DNA of 64,000 nucleotides from UMGS1590 sp963558655. GTDB taxonomy: Bacteria; Bacillota; Peptococcia; Peptococcales; Peptococcaceae. Position numbers and translations under genes: made by a program. The stretch spans positions 1-64,000 of the forward strand of contig CAUWHJ010000007.1 of NCBI GenBank assembly GCA_963558655.1, given 5' to 3'. Shown in pieces: positions 17,505 through 25,946 of this stretch (the first letter of the stretch is position 1; the number at the start of each line of letters is the position of its first letter). The notes beneath the pieces are model-generated. The model saw only the letters and a program-made list of their open reading frames with translations, ran no database searches and was not told the origin of the DNA.

Positions 17505-18020
17505 CTATCGTCTGCGTTTATCCGCAGCAGAACGCGTGCTGCGTGCGGTGCGGCTTGTGGTAATCGGCCGCCGTGTGGTGCGCGCATTGCTGTTGCTGCG
17601 ATTGCTCGGCATATAGACAATCGGTTCCTGCTTCACAAGAGGAGATTCGTAGCGTTGCTGCAAATTCGGCTGCACACGCTGCTGGGTTTTCGCCTGGCGC
17701 ACACGCATGGAGCGTGCCACCTTGCGTGCCCGCACTTCTTTGCGCCCTTCTACATAAAGGAGAATGAAATAAATCGCCGGCACTGCAAAAAACACAAACA
17801 GCGCCACCGCTGCCAAAAAGGCAAAAAGGCTAAATTCCACATCCCAGGCAATCCAGAAATTTCTAAAACTCAGTGCAGCGGCAAGAATGACCGCCAACAC
17901 CGGCAAAATCAAGCCCGGCCGTGGATTGTTATGCCGTGAGAGCTGTTGTTCAAGGCGACGGCCAAAATACAACACCGCTGCATAGATGGCAAAAATAATC
18001 AGGGTTCGTAAACTAAACAA
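17505..18020 (-). CDS. Small membrane protein with basic Arg/Ser/Thr-rich tail
   Basis: 171 residues, not recognised. There are three hydrophobic segments (about 5-22, 38-55 and 63-93). A highly basic tail of about 75 residues follows, rich in R, S, T and Q and ending in DKRRR. The tail should be cytoplasmic and could bind nucleic acid, ribosomes or acidic lipid; this is inference. A TTG start at 18020 is chosen because AAAGGAGG lies 7 nt upstream; the longer upstream frame has no SD. Confidence 0.7.
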   Translation of the reverse strand: MFSLRTLIIFAIYAAVLYFGRRLEQQLSRHNNPRPGLILPVLAVILAAALSFRNFWIAWDVEFSLFAFLAAVALFVFFAVPAIYFILLYVEGRKEVRARKVARSMRVRQAKTQQRVQPNLQQRYESPLVKQEPIVYMPSNRSNSNARTTRRPITTSRTARSTRSAADKRRR

Positions 18021-18101
18021 GCTGCCGCCTCCTTTGACAGGTGTTATTTTATTTATTGTACCGAAAAGCGTTCCCCATTGCAAGGCATCACGCCGATAAA
18101 A

Positions 18102-18123
18102 TAAGAGCGCTTACGCGCTCTTA
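18102..18123 (-). terminator. Terminator of the larger stalk-domain gene
   Basis: A 9-bp stem TAAGAGCGC with a 4-nt loop is followed by TTTT on the minus strand, 13 nt after the stop at 18136. Confidence 0.8.
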
Positions 18124-18135
18124 AGATGTTTAAAC

Positions 18136-19869
18136 TTAGCGTTCAACGGTAACGCTGGTGGTTAAGCCGTTGGTGTAGTGTGGCGTGGTGGTGCAGCCGA
18201 AAGCATCTGCCATGAAGCGCAGTGGCACCAGCGTGCGGTTGTCGCTGTTAATGAATGGCGCCACGTCCATCTGCTGCTGGTTGCCGTTCACCGTATAGGT
18301 GCTGGAGCCAACGCTCATTTGCACGGTGGTGCCGCCATACACAGCAGTAATGGTTTGGGTGGTGTCGTCAAAGACCACGCTGCCGCCCAGTGCTTCTACC
18401 AACAGGCGGAACGGAATAAAGGTGCGACCATTTTGCACGATGGCTGCTGTATCTGCCTGATGGGCGATACCGTTGATTTCATAATTCTTGCTGCCAATGG
18501 TCAGCGTCACGCTGAATGGGTCATCGGCGGTGGCTTCGGTGAAGGTGAAGTCGCTCACAGCCGTCTGATAGAAACGCCCGCTGTTGTCACGGAAGATAAT
18601 GTACACCTGCGCCTCTGCTGCCATGTCGCTGGAGAGCAGCATGGTGCCGCTGCCGTTGGTGGTCAGGCTGGATAAGTTGGTCACAGAGCCTGCCATCTTG
18701 GCATCGCTTTCAGGGTCGGTTGGGCGAATGATGACTTCTGCCACCGTTGGTTCCCACACCAGACGCAGGTGGTTGCCAGAGCCATCGGCCAGCTGGAAGG
18801 TCACCGCACGAGCGTTGCCCATGCTGCCCGATTCCGGTGAAAGAATCAGGCTCTTATCGCCAGCCTGCACGGTAAGCTCAACGGTCTTGGAGAATTTGCC
18901 GCCCACCATGGCGGTTACCTGAATCTTGGTGCCAATGAGTTCCTGCTCGGAACCTACGGTGAAACGCCCGTTGGCATCGAAGGAGCCATCAACAATCGCC
19001 TCGCCGCTGTAACTAAAGATGGCAGGGCCAGTGTAGGTGGTGGCGTTGCCTTCTGCATCAATGAGCTGAATGGTTGGCGTAACCGATTCCCCAAGGGACA
19101 CATACACATCCGGATAGGTGAAGTTCATGGCTACGGAATTGGCAATCAATTCTTCATCGCTATCACTTGGTTCATCGCCGCCACCCGGATTGTCGCCGCC
19201 TTCTGTCACGTCAATGCGTACCGGTTGCAGCGTAGTAGAGCCGGAGCCTGGAATAAAGGCCAATGTATAGTGATCGGTTTCTGCACTGTCTTTCAACTGA
19301 ATCTTCACAGGGCCACTATACACATCCGGCAGATCAACCAAATAGCCTTCGCCCAATTCATTGTCGTCGGCATCATAACGCTGCACGAGAATACGGTCGT
19401 CTTCCTGTGGCACATAGTCCTCATCAAAAATCAGCGTAGCAAAAGCCGGATCGCCTTCCGCTACTGTATCGGATTCCAGACGCATACTCGTTGGCGCATT
19501 TGGCGTTTGTTCGCCAGCCACAGTAACAGCCGGTGCGCTCGTCATGTCGCCTTCGGCATCTGTCATGGACACAACAATCTGATCGCCAGCCTTCACAGGG
19601 TTCTCCTTATCGAGCACAAAATAAATACGCTGTGCGCCTATCAAATCGTTACCCAATGTGCCATGGTTCACAACCGTGCCATTCACACGCACTTCAAACT
19701 GGTCAGTCGCCCGTGCGCCAACATATTGTACCCACACTTGCGTGTCACCAGCCTGCGGTGTTTCCACCTCGGTAATCGTTGCTGCCTGGCTTTCGCTTGG
19801 TGCCAGTGGCAAAAGCACACAGAGCGCAATGGTGCCCAATACACCTGGCAGCCATTTTCTTACATTCAT
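18136..19869 (-). CDS. Secreted stalk-domain (copper amine oxidase N-like) protein
   Basis: 577 residues. A signal peptide is evident (basic MNVRK, hydrophobic core, cleavage near SQAA at about residue 29). The middle is Ig-like, with repeated beta-rich segments and an acidic Gly-rich linker around residue 215-235. The C-terminal 110 residues form a copper amine oxidase N-terminal/stalk domain: INGIAHQ, TFIPFRLLVEALGG, YTVNGNQQQMDVAPF and RTLVPLRFMADAFG. Such domains bind cell-surface polymers; no oxidase domain is present. The small protein at 20018 shares the same domain, so the pair may act together at the surface. Confidence 0.85.
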   Translation of the reverse strand: MNVRKWLPGVLGTIALCVLLPLAPSESQAATITEVETPQAGDTQVWVQYVGARATDQFEVRVNGTVVNHGTLGNDLIGAQRIYFVLDKENPVKAGDQIVVSMTDAEGDMTSAPAVTVAGEQTPNAPTSMRLESDTVAEGDPAFATLIFDEDYVPQEDDRILVQRYDADDNELGEGYLVDLPDVYSGPVKIQLKDSAETDHYTLAFIPGSGSTTLQPVRIDVTEGGDNPGGGDEPSDSDEELIANSVAMNFTYPDVYVSLGESVTPTIQLIDAEGNATTYTGPAIFSYSGEAIVDGSFDANGRFTVGSEQELIGTKIQVTAMVGGKFSKTVELTVQAGDKSLILSPESGSMGNARAVTFQLADGSGNHLRLVWEPTVAEVIIRPTDPESDAKMAGSVTNLSSLTTNGSGTMLLSSDMAAEAQVYIIFRDNSGRFYQTAVSDFTFTEATADDPFSVTLTIGSKNYEINGIAHQADTAAIVQNGRTFIPFRLLVEALGGSVVFDDTTQTITAVYGGTTVQMSVGSSTYTVNGNQQQMDVAPFINSDNRTLVPLRFMADAFGCTTTPHYTNGLTTSVTVER

Positions 19870-19961
19870 GGTTTCACATCCTTTACTTTATTCATACAGT
19901 TTACAACCATTATACACATCATAATATGTCACCCCGCAAATTTCAAGGTACAAGGCGGAAA

Positions 19962-20000
19962 CAAAAACACGCCCTGGCAACCATAGATCGCCAGAGCGTG
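19962..20000 (-). terminator. Terminator of the small stalk-domain gene
   Basis: An 11-bp stem with one mismatch (CACGC and CTGGC blocks) and an 11-nt loop is followed by TTTTTG on the minus strand, just after the stop at 20018. Confidence 0.8.
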
Positions 20001-20017
20001 GACGTACCGCAAACATC

Positions 20018-20518
20018 TTAGGCATCGTTTCGAGAAATGGTGACAACGGCACCAGTTCCTTCGCCGTTTACATCAATCACATAGCCGAGCCCGTCAGACA
20101 CAAAGCGCACAGGCACCATGGTGCGGCTGTCGGCATTGACAAATGGCGCCATATCCATCCATTTTAAGGTACCGTTGACGGTGTAAACGCTTGCCATGGT
20201 GTTCATCACCACGTTGTAGTCGTCGTTGGTGATGGTGATGTCGCCGCTGGCGCTGTCGTAGTTCACTTCTGCGCCAAATGCCTCTGTCACGGCACGCAGC
20301 GGAATGTACACACGGTTGCCGTTGATTTCCGGCACACCATCTGCGATGGAAACTTCTTTATCGTCAACCTGCATAACGCTTTCGCCAACTGTCAGCGTGA
20401 TATTTTTAGCTGCCTTCTCTGCTGCCAACACCGGCGCTGCGCTGCCAAACACAACCACCAACGCCAGCATAAGCGCTGCAACCATTGCGCGCCAATGATT
20501 GATTCGTCCATGTTCCAT
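20018..20518 (-). CDS. Small secreted stalk-domain protein
   Basis: 166 residues: a signal peptide (MEHGRINHWR, hydrophobic core, cleavage near VLAAE at about residue 33) followed almost entirely by one copper amine oxidase N-terminal/stalk domain. The diagnostic segments are NRVYIPLRAVTEAFGAEV, VYTVNGTLKWMDMAPFV and RTMVPVRFVSDGLGY. It is a stripped-down version of the C-terminus of the 577-residue neighbour. AGGAGG precedes the ATG at 20518. It has its own terminator, so it is probably separately transcribed. Function unknown; a surface-binding role is inferred. Confidence 0.85.
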   Translation of the reverse strand: MEHGRINHWRAMVAALMLALVVVFGSAAPVLAAEKAAKNITLTVGESVMQVDDKEVSIADGVPEINGNRVYIPLRAVTEAFGAEVNYDSASGDITITNDDYNVVMNTMASVYTVNGTLKWMDMAPFVNADSRTMVPVRFVSDGLGYVIDVNGEGTGAVVTISRNDA

Positions 20519-20764
20519 GTTAAAACCTCCTGTTCATGTCTAAATGGTGCGAAACAACGGTTCCTATCATAACGCATTTTTACCTGCAAGTCTCTACAAG
20601 GCCGTGACAATTACGGCGCATGGGCGCAAGAAATTTTCATTTTTGTTACCGTTTTGACGTTTTCGTTCACGGCTTCTCGCTGCTCGCCGCCGCTAAACGC
20701 CCTCGCTCGTCACCGAGCGCTGACATTTGTTTTGCCAAAATCCGTGAAAATCCACAACTCTGTG
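20519..20764. other. Intergenic region between divergent genes
   Basis: Within the 313-nt gap between the small stalk gene and the acyltransferase at 20832, no gene is supported. It must hold the minus-strand stalk promoter; the plus-strand promoter is listed separately at 20765. Confidence 0.4.
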
Positions 20765-20793
20765 TTGCCCGCCGTCAGCGAAACTGTTACTAT
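20765..20793 (+). promoter_or_regulatory. Sigma-A-type promoter of the 20.8-25.2 kb operon
   Basis: TTGCCC, a 17-nt spacer and TACTAT, with a TG one base before the -10 (extended -10). It lies about 40 nt upstream of the first gene. Confidence 0.6.
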
Positions 20794-20831
20794 AAACGTA
20801 TTGCATTAAATGGAAAGAAGGCGTTCAACAC

Positions 20832-21881
20832 ATGACCAACAACCCTCTTGGCCGTCTGTCTTATATTGACGTGCTAAAGATTGTCGCAACATTTGCCATT
20901 GTGGTGCTCCATGTATCGGCACTATATGTTCGCATGGACGCACAACTCATCAATCCATCTGGCGCCCTGCCCTATGCGCTGAACAATTACGCACGTACGG
21001 CACTGCCGCTGTTTATGATAATTTCCGGCGTTTTGCTCATGCGTGATGGCTACCGCTTCAAACTGCGCCAAAAGTTTCATTTTATTTTCAAAAACTATGT
21101 CGTTTGGTCCGCCATTTATGTGCTCATTGAGCAAGGATTCCGCTGGCTTGCGGGAACGCCGCTGCTCTCTTTCTCGGAATTACTCTCTGCCTGGGTGCAA
21201 GGGCCATATCATTTTTGGTATTTGCAGATGCTTTTGGGCGTTTATCTGCTCATGCCGATTCTCTCACGTATTCGCCCTTTGCAGATTCTCAGCTATACAA
21301 CGCTGGTGATGTTTGTCATCATCTATATCTACGGCCCTGTTAGCGAGCATCTGCCCGCCGCATTGCACACCTTTATTGACGAGCTGATTCTCATGAAGCC
21401 CGCCACAATGCTCTTTTTCTTCCTGCTGGGGGCGTCCATTCATCGCCTGCCGCTGACACGCAACCTTGCCATCAGCTCTGGCGTGCTGCTTCTTTTCGGC
21501 ATTGGCTGCCGTGCTTTCCAGCTTTTCAGCACTGCCACCTATCAGGACGCCAGCCTGCTGGAACCATTCGATACTTACAGCGAACTGGCGTTGGCTGCCG
21601 GTTTCTGCTACCTGGTGCGCTATCTGATGCGTAACCGCGAAAGCAGCAAAACCATGCAGTACCTTTCCGGCTGCACCCTACGCATCTACATCACCTCGGC
21701 GCTCTTTATTTTCGCCTATCAGATTCTTATTCAGCCTTACTGGGACGCCCTCGTGCCCTGGCCAACGCTCTCAGTGCTCGTTTGGTCGGTGGTGGTTTTT
21801 CTCTGCGGCTGGCTGACCGCTCACCTTTTAACCCGCAAAGACCGCTACCTGCGCGCCCGCAAAGAGCGCCGCACATCTTGA
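20832..21881 (+). CDS. Acyltransferase_3 family membrane protein
   Basis: 349 residues, about 10 membrane segments. The start SYIDVLKIVATFAIVVLHV (in pieces, residues 10-28) carries the family His, and LPLFMIISGVLLM is the conserved second-loop motif. It likely transfers an acyl or O-acetyl group to a surface polysaccharide or other extracytoplasmic acceptor; the acceptor is unknown. It lacks the C-terminal SGNH domain of the OatA-like protein at 10621. First gene of an apparent plus-strand operon running to 25212. Confidence 0.85.
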   Translation: MTNNPLGRLSYIDVLKIVATFAIVVLHVSALYVRMDAQLINPSGALPYALNNYARTALPLFMIISGVLLMRDGYRFKLRQKFHFIFKNYVVWSAIYVLIEQGFRWLAGTPLLSFSELLSAWVQGPYHFWYLQMLLGVYLLMPILSRIRPLQILSYTTLVMFVIIYIYGPVSEHLPAALHTFIDELILMKPATMLFFFLLGASIHRLPLTRNLAISSGVLLLFGIGCRAFQLFSTATYQDASLLEPFDTYSELALAAGFCYLVRYLMRNRESSKTMQYLSGCTLRIYITSALFIFAYQILIQPYWDALVPWPTLSVLVWSVVVFLCGWLTAHLLTRKDRYLRARKERRTS

Positions 21882-21914
21882 GTTTCAACCCTGTTTCACT
21901 GGAGGCTTTCGTTC

Positions 21915-22313
21915 ATGAAAAACATTCTTCGCTTCATTATTTATGTTGTTTTTTGCTACGCAGCGTTCGCACTCTCGGACGCCATCTATGCCTTCTTCGA
22001 CACCATCTTTGCCGTCTACACGGTCAACTGGCCGACAACGTTGCAGGCTACACTAGTGCCTTCGTTGCCGGGATGGATTATCTGCGGCATTTTACTTAAT
22101 TTCTGCGTCCGCAGCCGCCTGACAGTGCCCGGCTCGGTGCTTGCACTCTCGTGGCTGGTGGTGATTGGGCCGTTTCTTTTGCTCTTTCTCGTTGAGCGCG
22201 GCGTGTTGACACTGCCGGTTGCAGGGCTTTTCAACGACCCCATGCCGTTGGTGATTCAATGCTTTGCCTTCATCGCCAGCTTTATCACTGTCAACCACAT
22301 GACCAACCGTTGA
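21915..22313 (+). CDS. Small four-helix membrane protein
   Basis: 132 residues, not recognised. Four hydrophobic segments (about 5-32, 48-62, 73-92 and 107-128) with short loops; no enzymatic motif. GGAGG lies 10 nt before the ATG at 21915. It starts 33 nt after the acyltransferase and precedes the 95-residue gene by 13 nt, consistent with one transcript. A structural or accessory role for the upstream acyltransferase is possible but unsupported. Confidence 0.75.
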   Translation: MKNILRFIIYVVFCYAAFALSDAIYAFFDTIFAVYTVNWPTTLQATLVPSLPGWIICGILLNFCVRSRLTVPGSVLALSWLVVIGPFLLLFLVERGVLTLPVAGLFNDPMPLVIQCFAFIASFITVNHMTNR

Positions 22314-22326
22314 GCGAGGTGACAGC

Positions 22327-22614
22327 ATGATAGCAGCGGCCAGTTTATCATCAGAATTGCAGGCACGGCTCAAAAAAATGACAGCGGGCGATGTGCTGCG
22401 TGTCCGCACCTGGAAAGGCGACCGCGGCATAACCATCACCTGCCAGGACACTGACACCTTCACGCTGGAAGAGGACGGCTTTCAAGCCCAGCACCTGCCC
22501 CAGCTTTCCCGCCAGGCGGTACTCAAGGCTGCCAAGCCCATCGCCCGACGCGAATTTCCACGCAGCAACAAATTGCGACTCACTTTAGAAAAAGGAAGCG
22601 ACTTCAATGGATAA
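22327..22614 (+). CDS. Small soluble protein of unknown function
   Basis: 95 residues, not recognised. Mixed alpha/beta composition; residues 15-55 look like a small beta-rich domain (GDVLRVRTWKGDRGITITCQ in pieces) and the C-terminal half is basic. AGGTGA precedes the ATG. Its last 8 nt overlap the start of the metallo-beta-lactamase-fold gene, suggesting translational coupling. Confidence 0.75.
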   Translation: MIAAASLSSELQARLKKMTAGDVLRVRTWKGDRGITITCQDTDTFTLEEDGFQAQHLPQLSRQAVLKAAKPIARREFPRSNKLRLTLEKGSDFNG

Positions 22615-23410
22615 ATTGATTTTTCTCGGCACCGGCCACGCATTGGCCTATCACTGCTACACCACCTGTCTGGCGCTCACCGACGGCGACCATGTCTTTA
22701 TGAGCGACGGCGGCAGCGGCAACGGTGTGCTTTTGCAAATGGAGCGTGCCGGCCTGTCGCCGGACGACATCACCGACCTCTTTCTCTCACACCGCCACAC
22801 CGACCATCTCATCGGTGCCATTTGGCTGGTGCGTGTGATTGGTCACAGTTTCGACCGTGGCCATCGCACGGCGCCGCTTGTCATCTACGGCGAAGCCAGC
22901 GTGCTTGAAATTTTGCGCCAATGCTGCGAAATGCTCGTCTCCTCAAGTGTGGCGGCGCATTTTGGCAAAGACATTCTCCTGCGCCCTGTGGCAGACGGTG
23001 AAACCTGTGCCATCGGCCCTTGGCAGGTAACATTCTTTGACACCGGCGCTGAAAAAACCGTGCAATATGGCTGGCGCGCTCAGCTCACAAACGGCGAAAG
23101 CCTGGTGTTCCTCGGCGATGAGCCGCTCACAGAAAGCGGCCTGCGCTACGCCAAAGGCTGCGACCATCTCATTCACGAGGCCATGTGCTCCGCTGCCGAT
23201 GCCGCGCGCATCAATCCACACCGTATTCATCACTCCACCGTTACCGACGCTGCCGAAAACGCCAAAGCGGCCTGCGCCGGTCATCTCATTCTCTTCCACG
23301 GCGAAGACACCGACCTTGACACACGCAAGGCACGCTACGAAGCCGAAGCACGCGCACATTTTGACGGCCCTGTTGACGCACCGAACGACCTCGATATTAT
23401 TACGTTTTAG
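22607..23410 (+). CDS. Metallo-beta-lactamase-fold hydrolase (RNase Z-like)
   Basis: 267 residues. The metal motif H62-R-H64-T-D66-H67 is intact, and FLGDE near residue 170 and HHSTVTDA near residue 208 supply further ligands as in the RNase Z/ElaC and arylsulfatase-like branch. No RNase Z exosite arm is evident, so tRNA 3' processing is uncertain; a small-molecule or cyclic-nucleotide phosphodiesterase is equally possible. GGAAG lies 7-8 nt before the ATG, inside the preceding gene. Cytoplasmic, fourth gene of the operon. Confidence 0.82.
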   Translation: MDKLIFLGTGHALAYHCYTTCLALTDGDHVFMSDGGSGNGVLLQMERAGLSPDDITDLFLSHRHTDHLIGAIWLVRVIGHSFDRGHRTAPLVIYGEASVLEILRQCCEMLVSSSVAAHFGKDILLRPVADGETCAIGPWQVTFFDTGAEKTVQYGWRAQLTNGESLVFLGDEPLTESGLRYAKGCDHLIHEAMCSAADAARINPHRIHHSTVTDAAENAKAACAGHLILFHGEDTDLDTRKARYEAEARAHFDGPVDAPNDLDIITF

Positions 23411-23425
23411 GCAGAAGGAGACCTT

Positions 23426-24685
23426 ATGGACACCATTTTCAACAATCTTCCACAAGCACTGCAAGCTGCGCTTGCAAGCGCCTTCAATATTGAGACGCCC
23501 ATGCCTGTACAGACAGCCACTTATCCGCTCATCGCTGACGGCCGCAACCTCGTCATGCAGTCACGCACCGGCAGCGGCAAAACGCTGGCGTATCTTCTGC
23601 CGCTTTTGGCAAAACTCACGCCTGGCGAAAGCGGCAATAAGCTGCTCATCGTTGCGCCAACACAGGAGCTTGCCGTGCAAATCGGCCATGTTGTGCGCGA
23701 TTTGAACGCCAAACTCGACACGCCATACACTCTGGCGCTCATTGGCGGCGGCGCCAACATCAACCATCAACTGGAAAAACTCAAGAAAAAGCCCCAAGTG
23801 CTCGTGGGTACACCGGGGCGTATTCTGGAACTGTTCGACCGCCGCAAAATCAACGGCCAAACCATCGAGGCTGTTGTCTTTGACGAAGTGGACGCCCTGC
23901 TCGACCAGGAACACGGCCGCCTGCTTCAGGCGCTGCAAAAAGCCCTGCGTAAATCCACCCAGACCATCGCCTGCTCTGCCTCCATTGATGCGGACGCACG
24001 CCGTTGGCTGGAAGCCCACATCGCCGATGCCGAATTTCTCGTTGCCGACAGCGAAGCCGTGCTGAATCCGAACATCGGCCATTTCTTCCTGCGCTGCGAG
24101 GCACGCAAAAAGTTCGACAATCTGCGGAAGGCGTTGGCAGCCATGGACGGTAAAACCCTCATCTTCCTCAATGGCGAAGAGGACATCGCCCATTTGCAGG
24201 ACCGTCTCGCCTACCACCACATCGAAGCCGGTATGCTCACCGCTGAGATGAAAAAGACCGATCGCCAAAAAGCGCTCGAAACCTTCCGCCAGGGCTTTGA
24301 CGGCATCCTCATTTCCAGCGACCTTGCGGCACGCGGATTGGACATTGCCGACATCGACCAGGTTATCAACCTCGATTTCCCACACGACCCTCTCACCTAT
24401 GTGCACCGTGCTGGTCGCACCGGCCGCGGCACCGCCGAAGGCGCTGCCCTCTCTCTGGTAGCCGACACAGACGAAGCCGCCATTCGCATTTACCAGCGTG
24501 ATTTGGGTATTCACTTCGCAGAGGTGCATTTTGCAGGCGGCGCTATTGTGATGGGCCCTGCGCCGGAAAAGCCAAAGAAACACAGTGGCAACACCGCCCC
24601 TGAACACAAAGCAAAGCAAAAAAATCGCCGCACCAAAGCGAAAGCCAAAGGTGCGCCAAAGCGACTGAAACGAGGCGAACACTAA
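23426..24685 (+). CDS. DEAD-box-type RNA helicase with DEVD motif
   Basis: 419 residues. Helicase motifs in order: Q-motif region PMPVQ, motif I SRTGSGKT (K52), Ia APTQELAVQ, Ib TPGR, motif II DEVD, motif III CSAS, then SSDLAARGLDIADI and HRAGRTGR (motifs V and VI). Motif II has Val where Ala is canonical and motif III is SAS, not SAT; both are tolerable for ATP hydrolysis. A Lys/Arg/Ala-rich tail of about 50 residues probably binds RNA. GAAGGAG precedes the ATG. Its stop overlaps the Nudix start (TAATG), so the two are translationally coupled. Confidence 0.92.
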   Translation: MDTIFNNLPQALQAALASAFNIETPMPVQTATYPLIADGRNLVMQSRTGSGKTLAYLLPLLAKLTPGESGNKLLIVAPTQELAVQIGHVVRDLNAKLDTPYTLALIGGGANINHQLEKLKKKPQVLVGTPGRILELFDRRKINGQTIEAVVFDEVDALLDQEHGRLLQALQKALRKSTQTIACSASIDADARRWLEAHIADAEFLVADSEAVLNPNIGHFFLRCEARKKFDNLRKALAAMDGKTLIFLNGEEDIAHLQDRLAYHHIEAGMLTAEMKKTDRQKALETFRQGFDGILISSDLAARGLDIADIDQVINLDFPHDPLTYVHRAGRTGRGTAEGAALSLVADTDEAAIRIYQRDLGIHFAEVHFAGGAIVMGPAPEKPKKHSGNTAPEHKAKQKNRRTKAKAKGAPKRLKRGEH

Positions 24686-25212
24686 TGGAGCTTTGGGATT
24701 TGCTCGACAACAACCGCCAACTAACCGGCGAAACACTGCGCCGTGGTGAGCCGCTGCCGCCCGACCGCTACCACACCATCATCGGCGTTTGGACCATTCA
24801 CGATCACCTGCACCGCATTCTTCTTACCAAACGCCATCCCGACAAACTCATCTGCCCCAACCAATGGGAGAACACCGGCGGCTCTATTTTAGCCGGCGAA
24901 GACAGCTGCGTGGGCGCTGCCCGTGAAGTGCGTGAGGAAACCGGCATGGCGTGTACGTGCAGCGACCTCACCCACATCCAAACACTGCGTATTCCCACCG
25001 CCTTTGTCGATTGCTACATCTACCACACCACCATCGACCCCAACGCCATCGTTCTGCAAGAAGGCGAAACGGTGGATTGGCGCTGGGTAACACTCGACGA
25101 ACTGGAAGCCAGCATCGCCGACGGCAGTTTCTCTGAACCTGAAATCGAACAGTACAACGCCTGCCGAACGGCGCTCGCCGAAGCACTTGCTGCACTCGAC
25201 AAGAACCACTAA
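24685..25212 (+). CDS. Nudix hydrolase
   Basis: 175 residues. The Nudix box is complete: GSILAGE, then seven residues and REVREETGM, with the metal-binding glutamates. The N-terminal WDLLDNNRQLTGET pattern is typical of the isopentenyl-diphosphate-isomerase/YfcD-like Nudix branch, but the isomerase active-site Cys context is not clear, so a nucleoside-diphosphate-X or other pyrophosphate hydrolase is the safer call. Last gene of the operon, translationally coupled to the helicase and followed by a strong terminator. Confidence 0.9.
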   Translation: MELWDLLDNNRQLTGETLRRGEPLPPDRYHTIIGVWTIHDHLHRILLTKRHPDKLICPNQWENTGGSILAGEDSCVGAAREVREETGMACTCSDLTHIQTLRIPTAFVDCYIYHTTIDPNAIVLQEGETVDWRWVTLDELEASIADGSFSEPEIEQYNACRTALAEALAALDKNH

Positions 25213-25255
25213 AAAAACAGGACGTGAACGAAAATTGTTCACGTCCTGTTTTTTT
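25211..25255. terminator. Strong bidirectional terminator
   Basis: A 19-bp perfect stem (AAAAAAACAGGACGTGAAC) with a 7-nt loop lies between the convergent Nudix and flavodoxin-like genes. The stop codon of the latter overlaps its T-rich end. Confidence 0.95.
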
Positions 25256-25895
25256 ATTTCGCTAAGCGTTCGCCCATCTCGTAGGCTTTGCGACATTCTT
25301 TTGGAAATTCGTTCTCAAGATGTGCTTTTTTCATTGCCAGATCAAATCCGCTCGACGCATATTTTGAATAATCGTCAAACTGGTAGGCGTTGTACGCTTG
25401 CAGCAATTCTGTGTCGCCGATAAATTTCTGGAATCGCTTCTGGTCGCGAGCGCCGGTGCTGTAATTAACCGTTTTGTCGCCGGCTTCGTCCACACCCATG
25501 GTGTAAATCAACCCACAGCGAATCCGATAGCCGTAGCCTTCATCTGGCGCATCGCCGGTGTAATGGTTTGGTGGGAAAAGCAAGCGTTCGTAGAAATTAC
25601 GCACAGCGCCCGGCACCTCACCGTAATAGATCGGCGCAGCAATGATGAGCGCATCGGCTGCGAGGATTTCCTCAAGAAGCGGCGTCAGCGCGTCACGCTG
25701 CGCGCACGCCGTGTAGCTTGGGCCGCCCAAGCGTTTGCAGGCAAAGCAGCTCACACAGCCACGGAAATTCAAATCGAACAAATCGACACGTTTTGTTTCG
25801 GCACCTGCTGCACGCGCCCCTTCAAGCGCATGGTCCAAAAGCTGTGCCGAATGCCAGGTTTTGCGTGGGCTACCATTGATGCCAATGACTTTCAT
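25254..25895 (-). CDS. Flavodoxin-like NAD(P)H-dependent FMN reductase
   Basis: 213 residues. The N-terminal GINGSPRKTWHSAQL is the FMN phosphate-binding loop of the NADPH-dependent FMN reductase/iron-sulfur flavoprotein fold, followed by CVSCFACKR near residue 47 and APIYYGEVPGAVRNFYERL. The Cys cluster resembles the compact motif of iron-sulfur flavoproteins, although a third or fourth ligand is not obvious. It probably passes electrons to a quinone, metal or aromatic substrate in the cytoplasm. GAGGAAGG precedes the ATG at 25895. Confidence 0.85.
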   Translation of the reverse strand: MKVIGINGSPRKTWHSAQLLDHALEGARAAGAETKRVDLFDLNFRGCVSCFACKRLGGPSYTACAQRDALTPLLEEILAADALIIAAPIYYGEVPGAVRNFYERLLFPPNHYTGDAPDEGYGYRIRCGLIYTMGVDEAGDKTVNYSTGARDQKRFQKFIGDTELLQAYNAYQFDDYSKYASSGFDLAMKKAHLENEFPKECRKAYEMGERLAK

Positions 25896-25946
25896 AAGAA
25901 ACCTTCCTCTCTGTCGGACTTTTTCTTATTATAGCACGGCATCCTA

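Noticed and set aside
23561..24736. 391-codon minus-strand frame opposite the helicase
   Set aside because: All helicase motifs are on the plus strand; this frame has no SD or recognisable domain.
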